Below are positions 17,782 through 27,079 of a DNA stretch of 64,000 nucleotides, piece by piece; position 1 is the stretch's first letter, and each line of letters begins with the position of its first letter. The stretch is taken from assembly GCF_006715495.1 (NCBI RefSeq), contig NZ_VFNI01000002.1, positions 124,001-188,000 on the forward strand. Direction: 5' to 3'. The notes below the pieces were generated by a model, which saw only the letters and a list, made by a program, of their open reading frames with translations, ran no database searches and had not been told where the DNA came from. The position numbers were made by a program, and so were the translations under genes. This stretch comes from Herbaspirillum sp. SJZ106. GTDB taxonomy: Bacteria > Pseudomonadota > Gammaproteobacteria > Burkholderiales > Burkholderiaceae_D.

Positions 17782-20310
17782 ATGCGCCCCCACTCCGCCA
17801 CTTCCCCTTCTCCAGTCCGTTTCCAACCGCGCCTGACGCTGCAAACGCTCACACGCGGCGACGGCGTGCTTGGCATGCGCGCGCACGGCCTGTTCGGCCC
17901 GCGCGGCGGCATGGTGACGGTGGCGCAGATCGACTGGGTGTACGGCGAAGGCGCCGGCCGCTGGAGCATGCCGGCCCCGGTGCGCTTCGAAGACGAAGGC
18001 GGCGCCGGCTACACGCCGGCGCATGTGGTGCGCGACGTGGCGGCCGAAACGGCCGCCCTCGAACTGATCCGCGAACTAGGTTTCCTGCCGCTGCGCGAAG
18101 ACGCCTTGCAATGGCGCGCGCACAATCCCCTGCACGATGCCGGCCCGTTGTGGACGCTGGTGCAGGAAGCCGCATTCGGCGACTTCTGGGCCGACCAGGC
18201 GCCGCGCCTGCAGCAGCTCGGCTGGCAACTGGTGGTCAGGCCCGGCTTCGCGCATGAGAGCGTGCCGGTCACCGCCTGGCGTTTCATCGTCAGCAGCGAG
18301 ACCGGCGAAGTGCTGGGCAAGGAAGTGGCCGCGCCCCTGCAGCCGCGTGCGTTTTCGAGCGAGGTGTTCGACGGCCTCGATCCGTCCGGGCGCTGGCTGC
18401 TGTCGATCGGCATCGAGGTCGACGGCGAGACCATGGACGTCGGCCCGATGGTGGCCGACCTGTTGCGGCGCGACCCGCGCTGGGCCGATGCGCAGCAGGT
18501 CGAGAAGATGGACGACCACGCGGTGATCTCGCTGCGCGCCCCGGGCGGGCGCCGCATCGACGCCATGGCCGGGCCGCTGAAAGCCGTGGTGCTGGCGCTG
18601 CTCGACTTGCTGGGCGACCTCAAGCGCAAAGACGGACCGCTGAAACTGACGCCGTGGGACGCGCACCGGCTGGATGCCATCCATGCCGCGCTGCTGGATC
18701 TGGACGGCGGCACGCCCTGGCACATGAGCGGCGAAGCCGGCGTGCTGCAACTGGCGCGGCGTTTGCGCGAGGCCGGCGCGGTTCCAAGACTTGGCAGCAT
18801 TGACGCGCCGCAGGGATTGGGCATCGCGCTGCGCGGCTACCAGCTGCAAGGCGTGGCCTGGCTGCAATATTTGCGCGAGCAAGGGCTGGCCGGCATCCTG
18901 GCCGACGACATGGGGCTGGGCAAGACCGCGCAGGTGCTGGCGCACATGCTCATCGAACAGCAGGCAGGCCGGCTCGACCTGCCGGCGCTGGTGGTGGTGC
19001 CGACCTCGCTGCTGTTCAACTGGCAGCAAGAGGCGCAGCGCATCGCGCCGGCCTTGCGCGTACTGGCGCTGCATGGCGAAGGGCGCGCGCGGCATATCGA
19101 GGCCATCGGCAACGGCGCGGCCGACCTGGTGCTGACCACCTATCCCTTGTTATGGCGCGACTTGGGCGAACTGGCCCGATTGCGTTTCCACCTGCTGGTG
19201 CTGGATGAAGCGCAAACGGTGAAGAACGCCGCCTCGCGCAGCGCCACCGCCGCGCGCAAGCTGTACGCGCGCCACCGCATCTGCATGACCGGCACGCCGC
19301 TGGAAAACCATCTGGGCGAGTTGTGGACGCAATTCCATTTCCTGATGCCGGGCTTCCTCGGCGACGCGCGCAGCTTCTCGCGCCTGTGGCGCAAGCCCAT
19401 CGAAGAGCAGGGCCAGACCGTGCGCGCGCGCCTGCTGGCGCAGCGCGTGCGCCCCTTCATCCTGCGCCGGCGCAAGGAGGATGTGCTGCAGGAACTGCCG
19501 CCGCGCACCGAAATCATCGAACGCCTGCAACTGCAAGGGCGCCAGCGCGAGCTGTATGAAAGCGTGCGCATCGCCGCCGACAAGCAGGTCAGGCGGGCAT
19601 TGCAGCGGCGCGGCCTGACCGGTTCGCAGGTCACGGTGATGGATGCGCTGCTGAAGTTGCGCCAGGTCTGCTGCGATCCGTACCTGCTCAAGGACGGTCG
19701 CATGCCCAGGGGCATCGAGCGCGCCAAGATAGAACTGCTGCGCGACATGTTGCCGGCGCTGGTGGCGGAAGGGCGGCGCATCCTGGTGTTCTCGCAATTC
19801 ACGGCGATGCTGGCGCTGATCGAAGCCGAGCTGCGCGAACTCGGCCTGCCCTGGCTCTCGCTGACCGGCGACACCGAACCTGCCGCGCGCGGCGCCGTGA
19901 TCGCGCAATTCCAGGCGCGCCAGGCGCCGCTGTTCCTGATCAGCCTCAAGGCCGGCGGCGTCGGCCTGAACCTGACCGCGGCCGACACGGTGGTGCTGGT
20001 CGACCCCTGGTGGAACCCGGCGGTGGAAGAGCAGGCCATCGCCCGCGCGCACCGCCTGGGGCAGACGCAGCAAGTGTTCGTCTACAAGCTGGTGGTCGAA
20101 GGCAGCATCGAGGAACGGCTGCTGGAACTGCAGGCGCGCAAGTCGGCGCTGGCCGAAGGCGTGCTGGGACGCGACGATGCGCAGGCGGTCAAGTTCGGCG
20201 AGGAGGAGTTGCAGGCCTTGCTGGCGCCGCTGGGAATGGGCATACGGGAGAAAGTGGCGGAGATTCCCGCGCGCTCATTGACGGCCGATGTATGGGACGG
20301 CGTGTCCTGA
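17782..20310 (+). CDS. SNF2-family DEAD/DEAH helicase
   Basis: An 842-residue ATP-dependent DNA translocase. The N-terminal third has no recognised domain. The SNF2 ATPase core starts near residue 345 (LRGYQLQGVAWLQYL), with Walker A in GILADDMGLGKTAQ (about 373-386), Walker B DEAQ near 475, and motif III MTGTPLENHLGELW. The helicase-C half follows with FSQFTAMLALIEAEL, SLKAGGVGLNLTAADTV, DPWWNPAVEEQAIARAHRLG and QVFVYKLV. Bacterial members of this class are linked to RNA polymerase recycling or DNA repair, but the role here is unknown. Its stop lies 9 bp from the convergent MFS pseudogene. Confidence 0.95.
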   Translation: MRPHSATSPSPVRFQPRLTLQTLTRGDGVLGMRAHGLFGPRGGMVTVAQIDWVYGEGAGRWSMPAPVRFEDEGGAGYTPAHVVRDVAAETAALELIRELGFLPLREDALQWRAHNPLHDAGPLWTLVQEAAFGDFWADQAPRLQQLGWQLVVRPGFAHESVPVTAWRFIVSSETGEVLGKEVAAPLQPRAFSSEVFDGLDPSGRWLLSIGIEVDGETMDVGPMVADLLRRDPRWADAQQVEKMDDHAVISLRAPGGRRIDAMAGPLKAVVLALLDLLGDLKRKDGPLKLTPWDAHRLDAIHAALLDLDGGTPWHMSGEAGVLQLARRLREAGAVPRLGSIDAPQGLGIALRGYQLQGVAWLQYLREQGLAGILADDMGLGKTAQVLAHMLIEQQAGRLDLPALVVVPTSLLFNWQQEAQRIAPALRVLALHGEGRARHIEAIGNGAADLVLTTYPLLWRDLGELARLRFHLLVLDEAQTVKNAASRSATAARKLYARHRICMTGTPLENHLGELWTQFHFLMPGFLGDARSFSRLWRKPIEEQGQTVRARLLAQRVRPFILRRRKEDVLQELPPRTEIIERLQLQGRQRELYESVRIAADKQVRRALQRRGLTGSQVTVMDALLKLRQVCCDPYLLKDGRMPRGIERAKIELLRDMLPALVAEGRRILVFSQFTAMLALIEAELRELGLPWLSLTGDTEPAARGAVIAQFQARQAPLFLISLKAGGVGLNLTAADTVVLVDPWWNPAVEEQAIARAHRLGQTQQVFVYKLVVEGSIEERLLELQARKSALAEGVLGRDDAQAVKFGEEELQALLAPLGMGIREKVAEIPARSLTADVWDGVS

Positions 20311-20319
20311 ACACAGGCG

Positions 20320-21727
20320 CTACAACTCCGCCACTTCCTCCAGTCCTTTCCGCTCCGCATCCACCGCAAACTTCAGCGCGCATAATCCCGCCGCGATCGC
20401 CAGCGCCGCACCCAGCGCGTATCCCCCCGCCACCGCATGCCGGTCGCCGCCGGCGATCAGCCAGCCGAACAGCGCCGGCGCGATGAAGCCGCCGGTGCCG
20501 GTGCCGATCGCGTAGAAAATGGAGATCGCCATCGCCCGCATCTGCAATGGGAACACTTCGCTGGCGGTGAGGTAGGCCGCACTGGCGGCCGCCGAGGCCA
20601 CGAAGAACACCGCGCTCCAGCACAGCGCCAATGTCAGCGCATCGAGCAGCCCGGCATCGAAGGCCCAGGCGGTGGCGGCCAGGCCGATGCCCGACAGCAG
20701 GTAAGTGGCGGCGATCATGCGGCGCCGGCCCAGGCTGTCGAACAGGTGGCCCAGCAGGAGCGGCCCTAGCACGTTGCCCAGCGCGAACGGGAAGATGTAG
20801 AGCGCCACGCGGTTGTCCGGCACCTGGTAGAAGCGCGTGAGCACCAATGAATAGGTGAAGAAGATGGCGTTGTAGATGAAGGCCTGGGCCACCATCATCA
20901 GCGCCACCATCAGGCTGCGCGCGGTAATGGCGCAGCAGCACATGCGCGATCTCGCCCAGGTTGAGCATGCCGCTGCCGGCCCGGCGTCCATGCCGGGGAA
21001 GCTCGGGAACGGGCAGCGCGCCATGCTCGGCGGCGACCTCGGCTTCGATCCCTGCCACGATGCGTTCGGCCTGTTCGCGCCGGCCATGCATCAGCAGCCA
21101 GCGCGGGCTTTCCGGCACATGGCGGCGCACCAGGATGATGGCGGCGGCCAGCACCGCGCCCAGCAGGAAGCATGCGCGCCAGCCATTGACCGGCCCCAGC
21201 ATGCGCGCGTCGAGGATGACCAGCGACAGGCCAGCGCCCAGCGCCGCGCCGATCCAGAAGCTGGCGTTGATGATGAGGTTCACGCGTCCGCGCACGCGCG
21301 CCGGAACCAGCTCGTCAATGGCCGAATTGATCGCCGCGTACTCGCCGCCGATACCCAGGCCGGTGGCGAAGCGGCATAGCGCCAGGAACAGGAAGCCGGA
21401 CGAGAAGGCCGTCGCCAGCGTGGCCAGCATGTAGACCGCCAGCGTGATCATGAAGAGCCGCTTGCGGCCCAGCTTGTCGGTCAGGCGCCCGAACAGCAGC
21501 GCGCCCGCCACCGCGCCGCCGATGTAGAGCGAACCGGCCCAGCCGACCTGGATGGCGTCCAGCGCCAGCGTGTCGGGACGCTCCAGCACGCTGCCGAGGG
21601 AACCGACCAGCGTGACTTCAAGCCCATCCAGTATCCACGCCACGCCCAACGCGATCACCACGCGCCAATGCCAGCGCGACCATGGCAGGCGGTCGAGGCG
21701 GGAGGGGATGTCGCTGGCCGCAGTCAT
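20320..21727 (-). pseudogene. MFS transporter broken by a frameshift
   Basis: The first half reads from ATG 21727 (WHWRVVIALGVAWILDGLEV, FGRLTDKLGRKRLFMI, GLGIGGEYAAINSAI), a sugar/aromatic-acid MFS porter. Near 20917-20923, in a GCGCGCG run, the frame is lost. The second half continues in another frame from ARSLMVALMMVAQAFIYN through HLFDSLGRRRMIAATYLL to the stop at 20320. Joined, the halves give one full 12-helix carrier of about 469 residues. Either two bases (CG) were lost, or one base was gained, in the alternating GC run. It could be a real inactivation or a sequencing error. Confidence 0.85.
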
Positions 21728-21859
21728 GCTTGCCTCCTGTTTTGCTGACCTTGTCCAGACCAGACCGGCGGCATTCGCGCGCGGTTCCCCAAGCCGCGCA
21801 AGGAGGGACGTTTCCGGGATGGAAATGTGCGACGGTATGGCCGAGCTCTTCAGGCAGTG

Positions 21860-23191
21860 TCAGGCGCTGTCGGCGCGGCGCGAACCAATAAAGACGACGA
21901 TCAGCAGCGTCGCCAGCAACTCGACCAGCGCGATGCCGGCCAGGCCCTGGGTGTAGCGGCCGGTGGTGGTCTTCAGGTAGCCCAGCAGTTGCGGCGAGAA
22001 GTAGCCGGAGAGGTTGGCCACCGAATTGATCACCGCCAGCCCGATGGCGATGGCGCTGCCCGACAGGTATTGCCCCGGCAATTGCCAGAAGATCGGTATC
22101 GCGCCCATGGTGCCGGCCGATGACAGCGCCAGTGAAAGGATCAGGCCGGCCGCATTCTTCTCGCCGACGAAATAGGCCGCCAGCAGCAAACCGGCCGCGC
22201 CGATGGCGGCGGCCGCCGCCGTGTGCAGGCGCGCTTCCTGGCGGCGGTCGGACAGCCAGCCGTTGAGCACCATTCCGCCCCAGCCGCAGGCATAGATGCC
22301 GCCCATGATCCAGCCCAGCGTCTTGATGTCGGTGAAGCCGACCTCCTTGACCAGGCTGGGCCCGTAATACACCAGCGTCGCGTTGCCGGCGATGATGCAG
22401 AAGAACACGGCGATCAGCACCCAGATCTTGCCGTCCCTGAGCGAGGCGAAAAAGCTGTGCTCGCGCGGGCCCAGCTTGCGGTCTTCGTCGGCCAGCTCGG
22501 CGGCGATATGCTCCTTTTCGCGCGCGGACAGCCACTTGGCCTTGGACGGCAGGTCGGTCAGGATGAAGAAGGCGACGATGCCGATGATCACCGAAGGGAT
22601 GCCTTCGACGATGAACAGCCATTGCCAGCCTTGCATGCCGAACGCGCCCTGGCTCATTTCCATGATGTAGGCCGCCAGCGGGCTGCCCACCACCAGCGAG
22701 ATCGCCGAGGCCGAGACGAACAGGCCCAGCGCCTTGCCGCGCCGGTGCGTCGGCAGCCAGTAGGTGAGGTAGAGGATCACGCCCGGTTGCAGGCCGGCTT
22801 CGAAGGCGCCCATCAGGAAGCGCAACAGGTAGAACTGGCCGGGCGTCTGCACCCAGGCCATCGCCACGCATATCACGCCCCAGCCGATGGTGATGCGCAT
22901 GATGGTTTTGCGCGCGCCGATCTTTTGCAGCAGCATGTTGCTCGGCACCTCGAACAGGAAGTAGCCGATGAAGAAGATGCCGGCGCCGGCGCCGTAGACC
23001 GCATCCGACCATTGCAGGTCGTTCATCATGGTCAACTTGGCAAAGCCGACGTTGACGCGGTCGATCCAGGCCAGGAACCAGATCAGCGTGACGCAGGGGA
23101 CGATGCGCCAGACCACCCGGCGGAAGGTGGCATCGTGTTCATTCAGCGCCGCGGAGGCGGGCAGCGGCGACGCGGTTTCGACTACGGACAT
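21860..23191 (-). CDS. MFS transporter, anion:cation symporter (ACS) family
   Basis: A 443-residue, 12-helix secondary transporter of the phthalate/tartrate/glucarate permease type. The diagnostic start of TM1 (LIWFLAWIDRVNVGFAKLTM), the GYFLFEVPSNMLLQKIGARK motif between TM2 and TM3, and RFLMGAFEAGLQPGVILYLTYWLP are all visible. These carriers import organic anions with protons. The start at 23191 has GGGAGAG upstream; a longer frame to 23269 is unlikely. It precedes the broken MFS gene on the same strand with a 132-bp gap. No substrate-specific enzyme gene is adjacent. Confidence 0.92.
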   Translation of the reverse strand: MSVVETASPLPASAALNEHDATFRRVVWRIVPCVTLIWFLAWIDRVNVGFAKLTMMNDLQWSDAVYGAGAGIFFIGYFLFEVPSNMLLQKIGARKTIMRITIGWGVICVAMAWVQTPGQFYLLRFLMGAFEAGLQPGVILYLTYWLPTHRRGKALGLFVSASAISLVVGSPLAAYIMEMSQGAFGMQGWQWLFIVEGIPSVIIGIVAFFILTDLPSKAKWLSAREKEHIAAELADEDRKLGPREHSFFASLRDGKIWVLIAVFFCIIAGNATLVYYGPSLVKEVGFTDIKTLGWIMGGIYACGWGGMVLNGWLSDRRQEARLHTAAAAAIGAAGLLLAAYFVGEKNAAGLILSLALSSAGTMGAIPIFWQLPGQYLSGSAIAIGLAVINSVANLSGYFSPQLLGYLKTTTGRYTQGLAGIALVELLATLLIVVFIGSRRADSA

Positions 23192-23494
23192 GGGCTCTCC
23201 CTGGAATGGACGATGGCGGCGGAACGCGCCCGGCCGCAGGCCGGGCTTGCGTCGCCTTGTCGGGAGCATTTTTCATGCCATCAACTGCATCCTCCGGCGG
23301 CGGCCATTGTGCCGATAGCCTTATTTCTATCCCGGCGATAGCTGCCGGCGATTATTCCGCTTTGCAGAACACTCCATTCTTGTTTTCCAGGTTTTTCTCC
23401 GCGCGGAGAACCCCTACACTGAAGACTCATCCCGCTCCTGTCGATGAGATGTCTCTTGGTCGAATCAGGTAAAACAAGAAAAGAGGAAACCATC
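23192..23494. other. Divergent intergenic region with a 16-bp palindrome
   Basis: A 303-bp gap between the ACS-family MFS gene (minus) and a small membrane-protein gene (plus). Apart from the perfect palindrome at 23395-23410 (listed separately) I see no gene or terminator. A good ribosome-binding site (AAGAGGAAA, from 23481) closes it. Confidence 0.5.
23395..23410. promoter_or_regulatory. Perfect 16-bp palindrome, candidate operator
   Basis: TTCTCCGCGCGGAGAA is a perfect palindrome, 85 bp upstream of the small membrane-protein gene. No T-tract follows, so it is not a terminator. A dimeric repressor or activator site is plausible. Confidence 0.4.
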
Positions 23495-23719
23495 ATGTTG
23501 CACCAACTGTTCTCACGCGGCTTGTCCGTCTATCCGCGGATCTACATGCAGTTCGCCGCCCTGGTCGGCCTGCTGATCGCCGCCGAGTTCAGCATGGGAA
23601 CGCTCGGCATGATGCTGACCCAGCGGGCGGTATACCGGGTCTCGCAACGCCTGCGGCGCCGTCGCGACGCTTCGCGCAGGATGCCCGATGAGCATATCGG
23701 CGGCAATTGCTGCGCCTGA
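23495..23719 (+). CDS. Small membrane protein, hypothetical
   Basis: A 74-residue protein. Residues 1-14 are amphipathic (MLHQLFSRGLSVYP), residues about 17-38 form one membrane segment (MQFAALVGLLIAAEFSMGTLG), and the tail is strongly basic (QRLRRRRDASRR), so the C-terminus is expected in the cytoplasm, and it ends in Cys-Cys-Ala. A clear ribosome-binding site (AAGAGGAAAC) selects ATG 23495 rather than the upstream in-frame ATG 23444. A rho-independent terminator follows, which supports a genuine single-gene unit. I do not recognise the family. Confidence 0.6.
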   Translation: MLHQLFSRGLSVYPRIYMQFAALVGLLIAAEFSMGTLGMMLTQRAVYRVSQRLRRRRDASRRMPDEHIGGNCCA

Positions 23720-23747
23720 GCCGCTTTCTTGAACAACTGGCAAGAGC

Positions 23748-23787
23748 AGCCCGATGCGGATGATTTCGCATCGGGCTTTCGCTTTTT
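23748..23787 (+). terminator. Rho-independent terminator after the small membrane-protein gene
   Basis: An 11-bp perfect stem, AGCCCGATGCG (23748-23758) with CGCATCGGGCT (23767-23777), has an 8-nt loop and is followed by a T-rich tract that ends in TTTTT. Confidence 0.8.
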
Positions 23788-23860
23788 GGGACCCGGTGCG
23801 CGGGTAGCGGCGGCAGCGCCATGGATGTCCGGAAAATCGCCTTCCCGGACGTGCTTTTTG

Positions 23861-23902
23861 ATGCCAATCCCGCATCTGGCGCGCCTTATGCCAAAATGGC
23901 AT
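23861..23902. promoter_or_regulatory. Two LysR-type candidate boxes upstream of the LysR gene
   Basis: Two 15-mers share the frame ATGCC...GCAT: ATGCCAATCCCGCAT (23861-23875) and the perfect ATGCCAAAATGGCAT (23888-23902). Their centres are 27 bp apart. Dyads of this size (T-N11-A class) are typical LysR-regulator sites. They lie about 85-125 bp before the LysR start, so autoregulation is likely. Confidence 0.5.
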
Positions 23903-23987
23903 GGGACACCGGCGGCCTGCATTTGTATAGTGGCTGCCGGGCAATCGTCGGGCGGCGCGTCATCTGCGTCAGATGGAACGGGAAACA

Positions 23988-24926
23988 ATGGAAATCAAAT
24001 GGGTTGAGGACTTCCTCTCGGTGGTGGAGACGCTGAATTTCAGCCGCTCGGCCAAGCTGCGCAATGTCACGCAGCCGGCTTTCGGCCGCCGCATCCGCTC
24101 GCTCGAAACCTGGCTGGGGGCCGAGCTGTTCGACCGTTCTTCCTACCCTTGCACGCTGACCCCGGCCGGCGAATCCTTCGTGCCCATCGCCAGGGAAATG
24201 CTGAACCAGTCGATGCAGGCGCGGCTGGTCTTGCGCGGCCAGCTGGCCGGCGCGCAAACGGCGGTTCGATTTGCCATGCCGCACACGCTGCTGCTGACGG
24301 TGTTTCCCAAGCTGCTGTCCGAGATCGAAAAGAAAGTCGGCGCCATCGCCACCACGGTCATGGCCGGCAACGTGCACGATGCCGTGATGGCCTTGGTCGA
24401 ACGCAACTGCGACTTGCTGATCTGCTACGACCACCGCCAGCAGGGCATCGCCCTCGACACCGAGCGCTACGACGTGCTGTCGCTGGGCAAGGAGCCGCTG
24501 CGCCCCTATGTGAAGACGCTGCCCAACGGCAAGCCCAAATACGTGCTGCCGGGCACGCCCAACGATCCCTTGCCGTTCCTCAGTTATTCGCCATATTCGT
24601 CGCTCTCGCGCATCGTCGAGAAGGCGCTGCATACCAGCCCGCGCCGCGTGCACCTGTTCCGCCGGTTCGAGACCGACCTGGCCGAAGGCCTGAAGAACAT
24701 GGCGGTGGAAGGCCACGGCATCGCCTGGCTGCCGGCCAGCGCGGTCGCGCGCGAAGTGGCCGAAGGCAAGCTGGCGCTGGCAATTGCCCCCAACGACAGC
24801 GAAGCCCTGGAGCAGGGGCTGTGGTGCGATGAAATGGATATCCGCGTCTATCGCCGCCTGGACGGCGCCAATCCGGAAATCGACCGCATCTGGAATTACC
24901 TGAAGGCCGAGCATGCGGGCGGATGA
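23988..24926 (+). CDS. LysR-family transcriptional regulator
   Basis: A 312-residue regulator. The winged HTH is at residues 1-62 (WVEDFLSVVETLNFSRSAKL, VTQPAFGRRIRSLETWLG), then a linker helix and the effector domain. The sequence resembles HTH-type regulators with an SRSA helix such as YdcI/HypT. It is followed after 63 bp by an ornithine-cyclodeaminase-family gene in the same direction, a likely regulatory partner. ATG 23988 was chosen over 23973 because it gives the usual short N-terminus. Candidate autoregulatory dyads lie upstream. Confidence 0.9.
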   Translation: MEIKWVEDFLSVVETLNFSRSAKLRNVTQPAFGRRIRSLETWLGAELFDRSSYPCTLTPAGESFVPIAREMLNQSMQARLVLRGQLAGAQTAVRFAMPHTLLLTVFPKLLSEIEKKVGAIATTVMAGNVHDAVMALVERNCDLLICYDHRQQGIALDTERYDVLSLGKEPLRPYVKTLPNGKPKYVLPGTPNDPLPFLSYSPYSSLSRIVEKALHTSPRRVHLFRRFETDLAEGLKNMAVEGHGIAWLPASAVAREVAEGKLALAIAPNDSEALEQGLWCDEMDIRVYRRLDGANPEIDRIWNYLKAEHAGG

Positions 24927-24989
24927 TGCCCGCATGCCCGGCCTGTATTCGAACCGTTTCAACATTTTTACCCGATTGAAGGAGTCCCC

Positions 24990-25910
24990 ATGAAATTGCT
25001 CAGCAACCAGCAGATCAGCGAGCTGCTCACCACCGAAGACGCCATTGGCGCCATGCGCGAAGCGTTCGCGGCAGCCGGTGAAGGCGCCCACCAGGGGCGC
25101 GTGCGCACCAGCGCTTCCAACGGCGTGATGCTGTCGATGATGGGCGCGGTGATTCCCGGCGCGGGCATCGCGGGCGCCAAGGTCTATACCACCATCAAGG
25201 GGCAGTTCAAGTTCGTGATCGTGCTGTTCTCCAGCGAGACCGGCGCGCCGCTGGCCACCATCGAGGCCGACACCATGACCGGCCTGCGCACCGCCGCCGC
25301 CACCGCGGTGGCTTGCGACGCGCTGGCGCGTCCCGATGCGCAGGTGCTGTCGGTGATCGGCACCGGCGTGCAGGCGCGTTCGCACGTGCCGGCCTTGCTG
25401 CAGGTGCGCAAGTTCAAGGAAGTGCTGGTGGCCGGTATCAGCGGCCAGCAGGAACTGGCCGAGGAGATCACCCGCACGCTGGGCGTGCCGGCGCGCGTGG
25501 TCGAGGTCGATGAAGCGGCCGCTGCCGCCGACGTGCTGGTGACTGTGACCCGTTCGGCCACGCCGCTGTTCGACGGCAAGCTGCTGCGCCCGGGCGTCTT
25601 CGTGGCGGCAGTCGGCGCTTCCAAGGCCAATGTGCGCGAGCTGGACGACACCGCCATCGCGCGCGCCGCCGCGCTGTTCGTCGAATGGAAGCCGCAGGCG
25701 CAACAGGAAGCCGGCGACCTGCTGCAATGCGCGCCCGGCACCTTCGACTGGAACAATGTGATGGAACTGGCGCAGGCGGTGGACGGCAGCATGCCTTACC
25801 AGCGCCGCGCCGATGACATCGTGATCTACAAGGCCATCGGCATCGGCCTGGAAGACGTGGCGCTGGCCGGCCTGGCTTACCGCAAGGCGTGCGCCAAGTA
25901 CGGCTGGTAA
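24990..25910 (+). CDS. Ornithine cyclodeaminase / mu-crystallin family enzyme
   Basis: A 306-residue NAD(P)-dependent enzyme. The Rossmann nucleotide motif is VLSVIGTGVQARSHVPALL (about residues 119-137). The substrate region contains SNGVMLSMMGAVIPG and TGLRTAAATAVACDAL, with the catalytic-region aspartate later in the chain. Family members are ornithine cyclodeaminase, alanine dehydrogenase, delta-1-pyrroline-2-carboxylate reductase and ketimine reductases; this one cannot be placed safely. A good ribosome-binding site (GAAGGAG) precedes ATG 24990. It is co-directional with a LysR gene. Confidence 0.88.
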   Translation: MKLLSNQQISELLTTEDAIGAMREAFAAAGEGAHQGRVRTSASNGVMLSMMGAVIPGAGIAGAKVYTTIKGQFKFVIVLFSSETGAPLATIEADTMTGLRTAAATAVACDALARPDAQVLSVIGTGVQARSHVPALLQVRKFKEVLVAGISGQQELAEEITRTLGVPARVVEVDEAAAAADVLVTVTRSATPLFDGKLLRPGVFVAAVGASKANVRELDDTAIARAAALFVEWKPQAQQEAGDLLQCAPGTFDWNNVMELAQAVDGSMPYQRRADDIVIYKAIGIGLEDVALAGLAYRKACAKYGW

Positions 25911-25926
25911 GCGCCGCTGCTGTATG

Positions 25927-25964
25927 AAAAAACGCCGCATGGCCTTCGGGCCTGCGGCGTTTTT
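25927..25964. terminator. Bidirectional terminator between convergent genes
   Basis: AAAAAACGCCGCA (25927-25939) pairs with TGCGGCGTTTTT (25953-25964), with A and T runs on the two sides. It serves the OCD-family gene on the plus strand and the EamA pseudogene on the minus strand. Confidence 0.88.
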
Positions 25965-25986
25965 CTTCGGGCGGCGCGGATTGGCC

Positions 25987-26884
25987 TCAGGCCGATGTCT
26001 TGCCCGGCACGCGCGGCGGCGCCGGCTTGGCGCGCAGCGCGGTGGCCGTGGCCAGCAGCACGATGGCGATGCCGGCCACGGTGCCGACGGTGACCGGCTC
26101 GTCCAGCAGCAGCCAGGCCCACAGCGAGGCGAACACCGGGATCAGGAAGGTGACCGTGATCGCGCGGGTGGCGCCTTCGGTCGAGATCAACTGGAAGAAC
26201 AGGGCGTAGGCCAGGCCGGTACAGACCACGCCCAGCACCAGCACCGCCAGCAGCGATGCCAGCGTGCCGGCCTGCAGCGCATGCGGCAGGCCGGGCAGGG
26301 CCAGGGGCAACAGGCATAGCGAGGCGGCGAACTGGCTGCCGGCGGCGATCGCGATGGGCGAGATGCCGCCGCCGCGCATGCGCGTGAAGGTGGCGGCGAA
26401 GCCATAACTGAGCGCCGCGCCCATGCCGGCGAGCACGGCCAGGATCACCATCGCGTCCACCCGCATCGGACCGATGCACCAGCACCCCAACCCCGAACAG
26501 GCCCAGCACGAAAGACGCCATACGTATCGCGGTCAGCCGTTCGCCCAGCAACAGGAAGCCGAACAGCGCGGTGAATACCGGCGCCAGCGAATTCATGGTG
26601 GCCATGTAGGAAGACGGGATGTACAGCGCCGACCAGGCGAACAGGCTGAACGGCAATGCCGTATTGGCGATGCCGATGACCAGGTACGGCAGCCAGTTGC
26701 GCCGCCATTGCAGCGGCACGCCGCGCGAGCGCGCGAAAGCCAGCAGCGCCAGCGTGGCCAGCGAGGTACGGCCGAACGTGGTGAGCATGGGGCCCAATAC
26801 CGGCGCGGCGATGCGCATGAGCATGAAGCTGGTGCCCCAGATGGCGGCGAGCAGGAGCAGCCTGGCAATATTCGATGAAGACAT
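25987..26884 (-). pseudogene. EamA/DMT-family transporter broken by a frameshift
   Basis: The minus-strand frame starts at ATG 26884 ([20 protein letters not shown], family-typical TM1) and runs through the first EamA repeat (YIPSSYMATMNSLAPVFTAL, FGFLLLGERLTAIRM) to GVGVLVH near 26475. Protein-like sequence then continues in the next frame from MRVDAMVILAVLAGMGAALS through FFQLISTEGATRAITVTFLI and WAWLLLDEPVTVGTVAGIAI to the stop at 25987. Joined, this is an intact 10-helix drug/metabolite exporter of about 299 residues. One extra base (or a loss of two) around 26465-26480 separates the halves. It may be a sequencing error or a recent mutation. Confidence 0.85.
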
Positions 26885-26943
26885 GGAGGCGACCGGATGC
26901 GATGGAGCACCGAGTGTAATGCGCCTCGTCGCCTGCGGCATAG

Positions 26944-27020
26944 GTACAGTTGCACGGATTTCCACCGGGCCACCTTGCGCGTCCGTAACAGTGTCGCGTG
27001 CGGCTGTTGTTCAACTGTAC
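26944..27020. promoter_or_regulatory. Widely spaced perfect inverted repeat GTACAGTTG / CAACTGTAC
   Basis: GTACAGTTG (26944-26952) and CAACTGTAC (27012-27020) are perfect 9-bp inverted arms, 68 bp apart centre to centre, in the divergent region between the EamA and GST genes. This could be a pair of half-operators that loop, or it could be chance. Confidence 0.35.
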
Positions 27021-27079
27021 ATGTCGCCTGGTCCGGGCAACTGCTAATCTCCGTATGCTCAACGCAAAGGGAGACGGAT

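Noticed and set aside
17769..20310. Plus-strand secondary frames inside the helicase region
   Set aside because: Arg/Ala/Gly-rich shadows of the SNF2 gene with no motifs.
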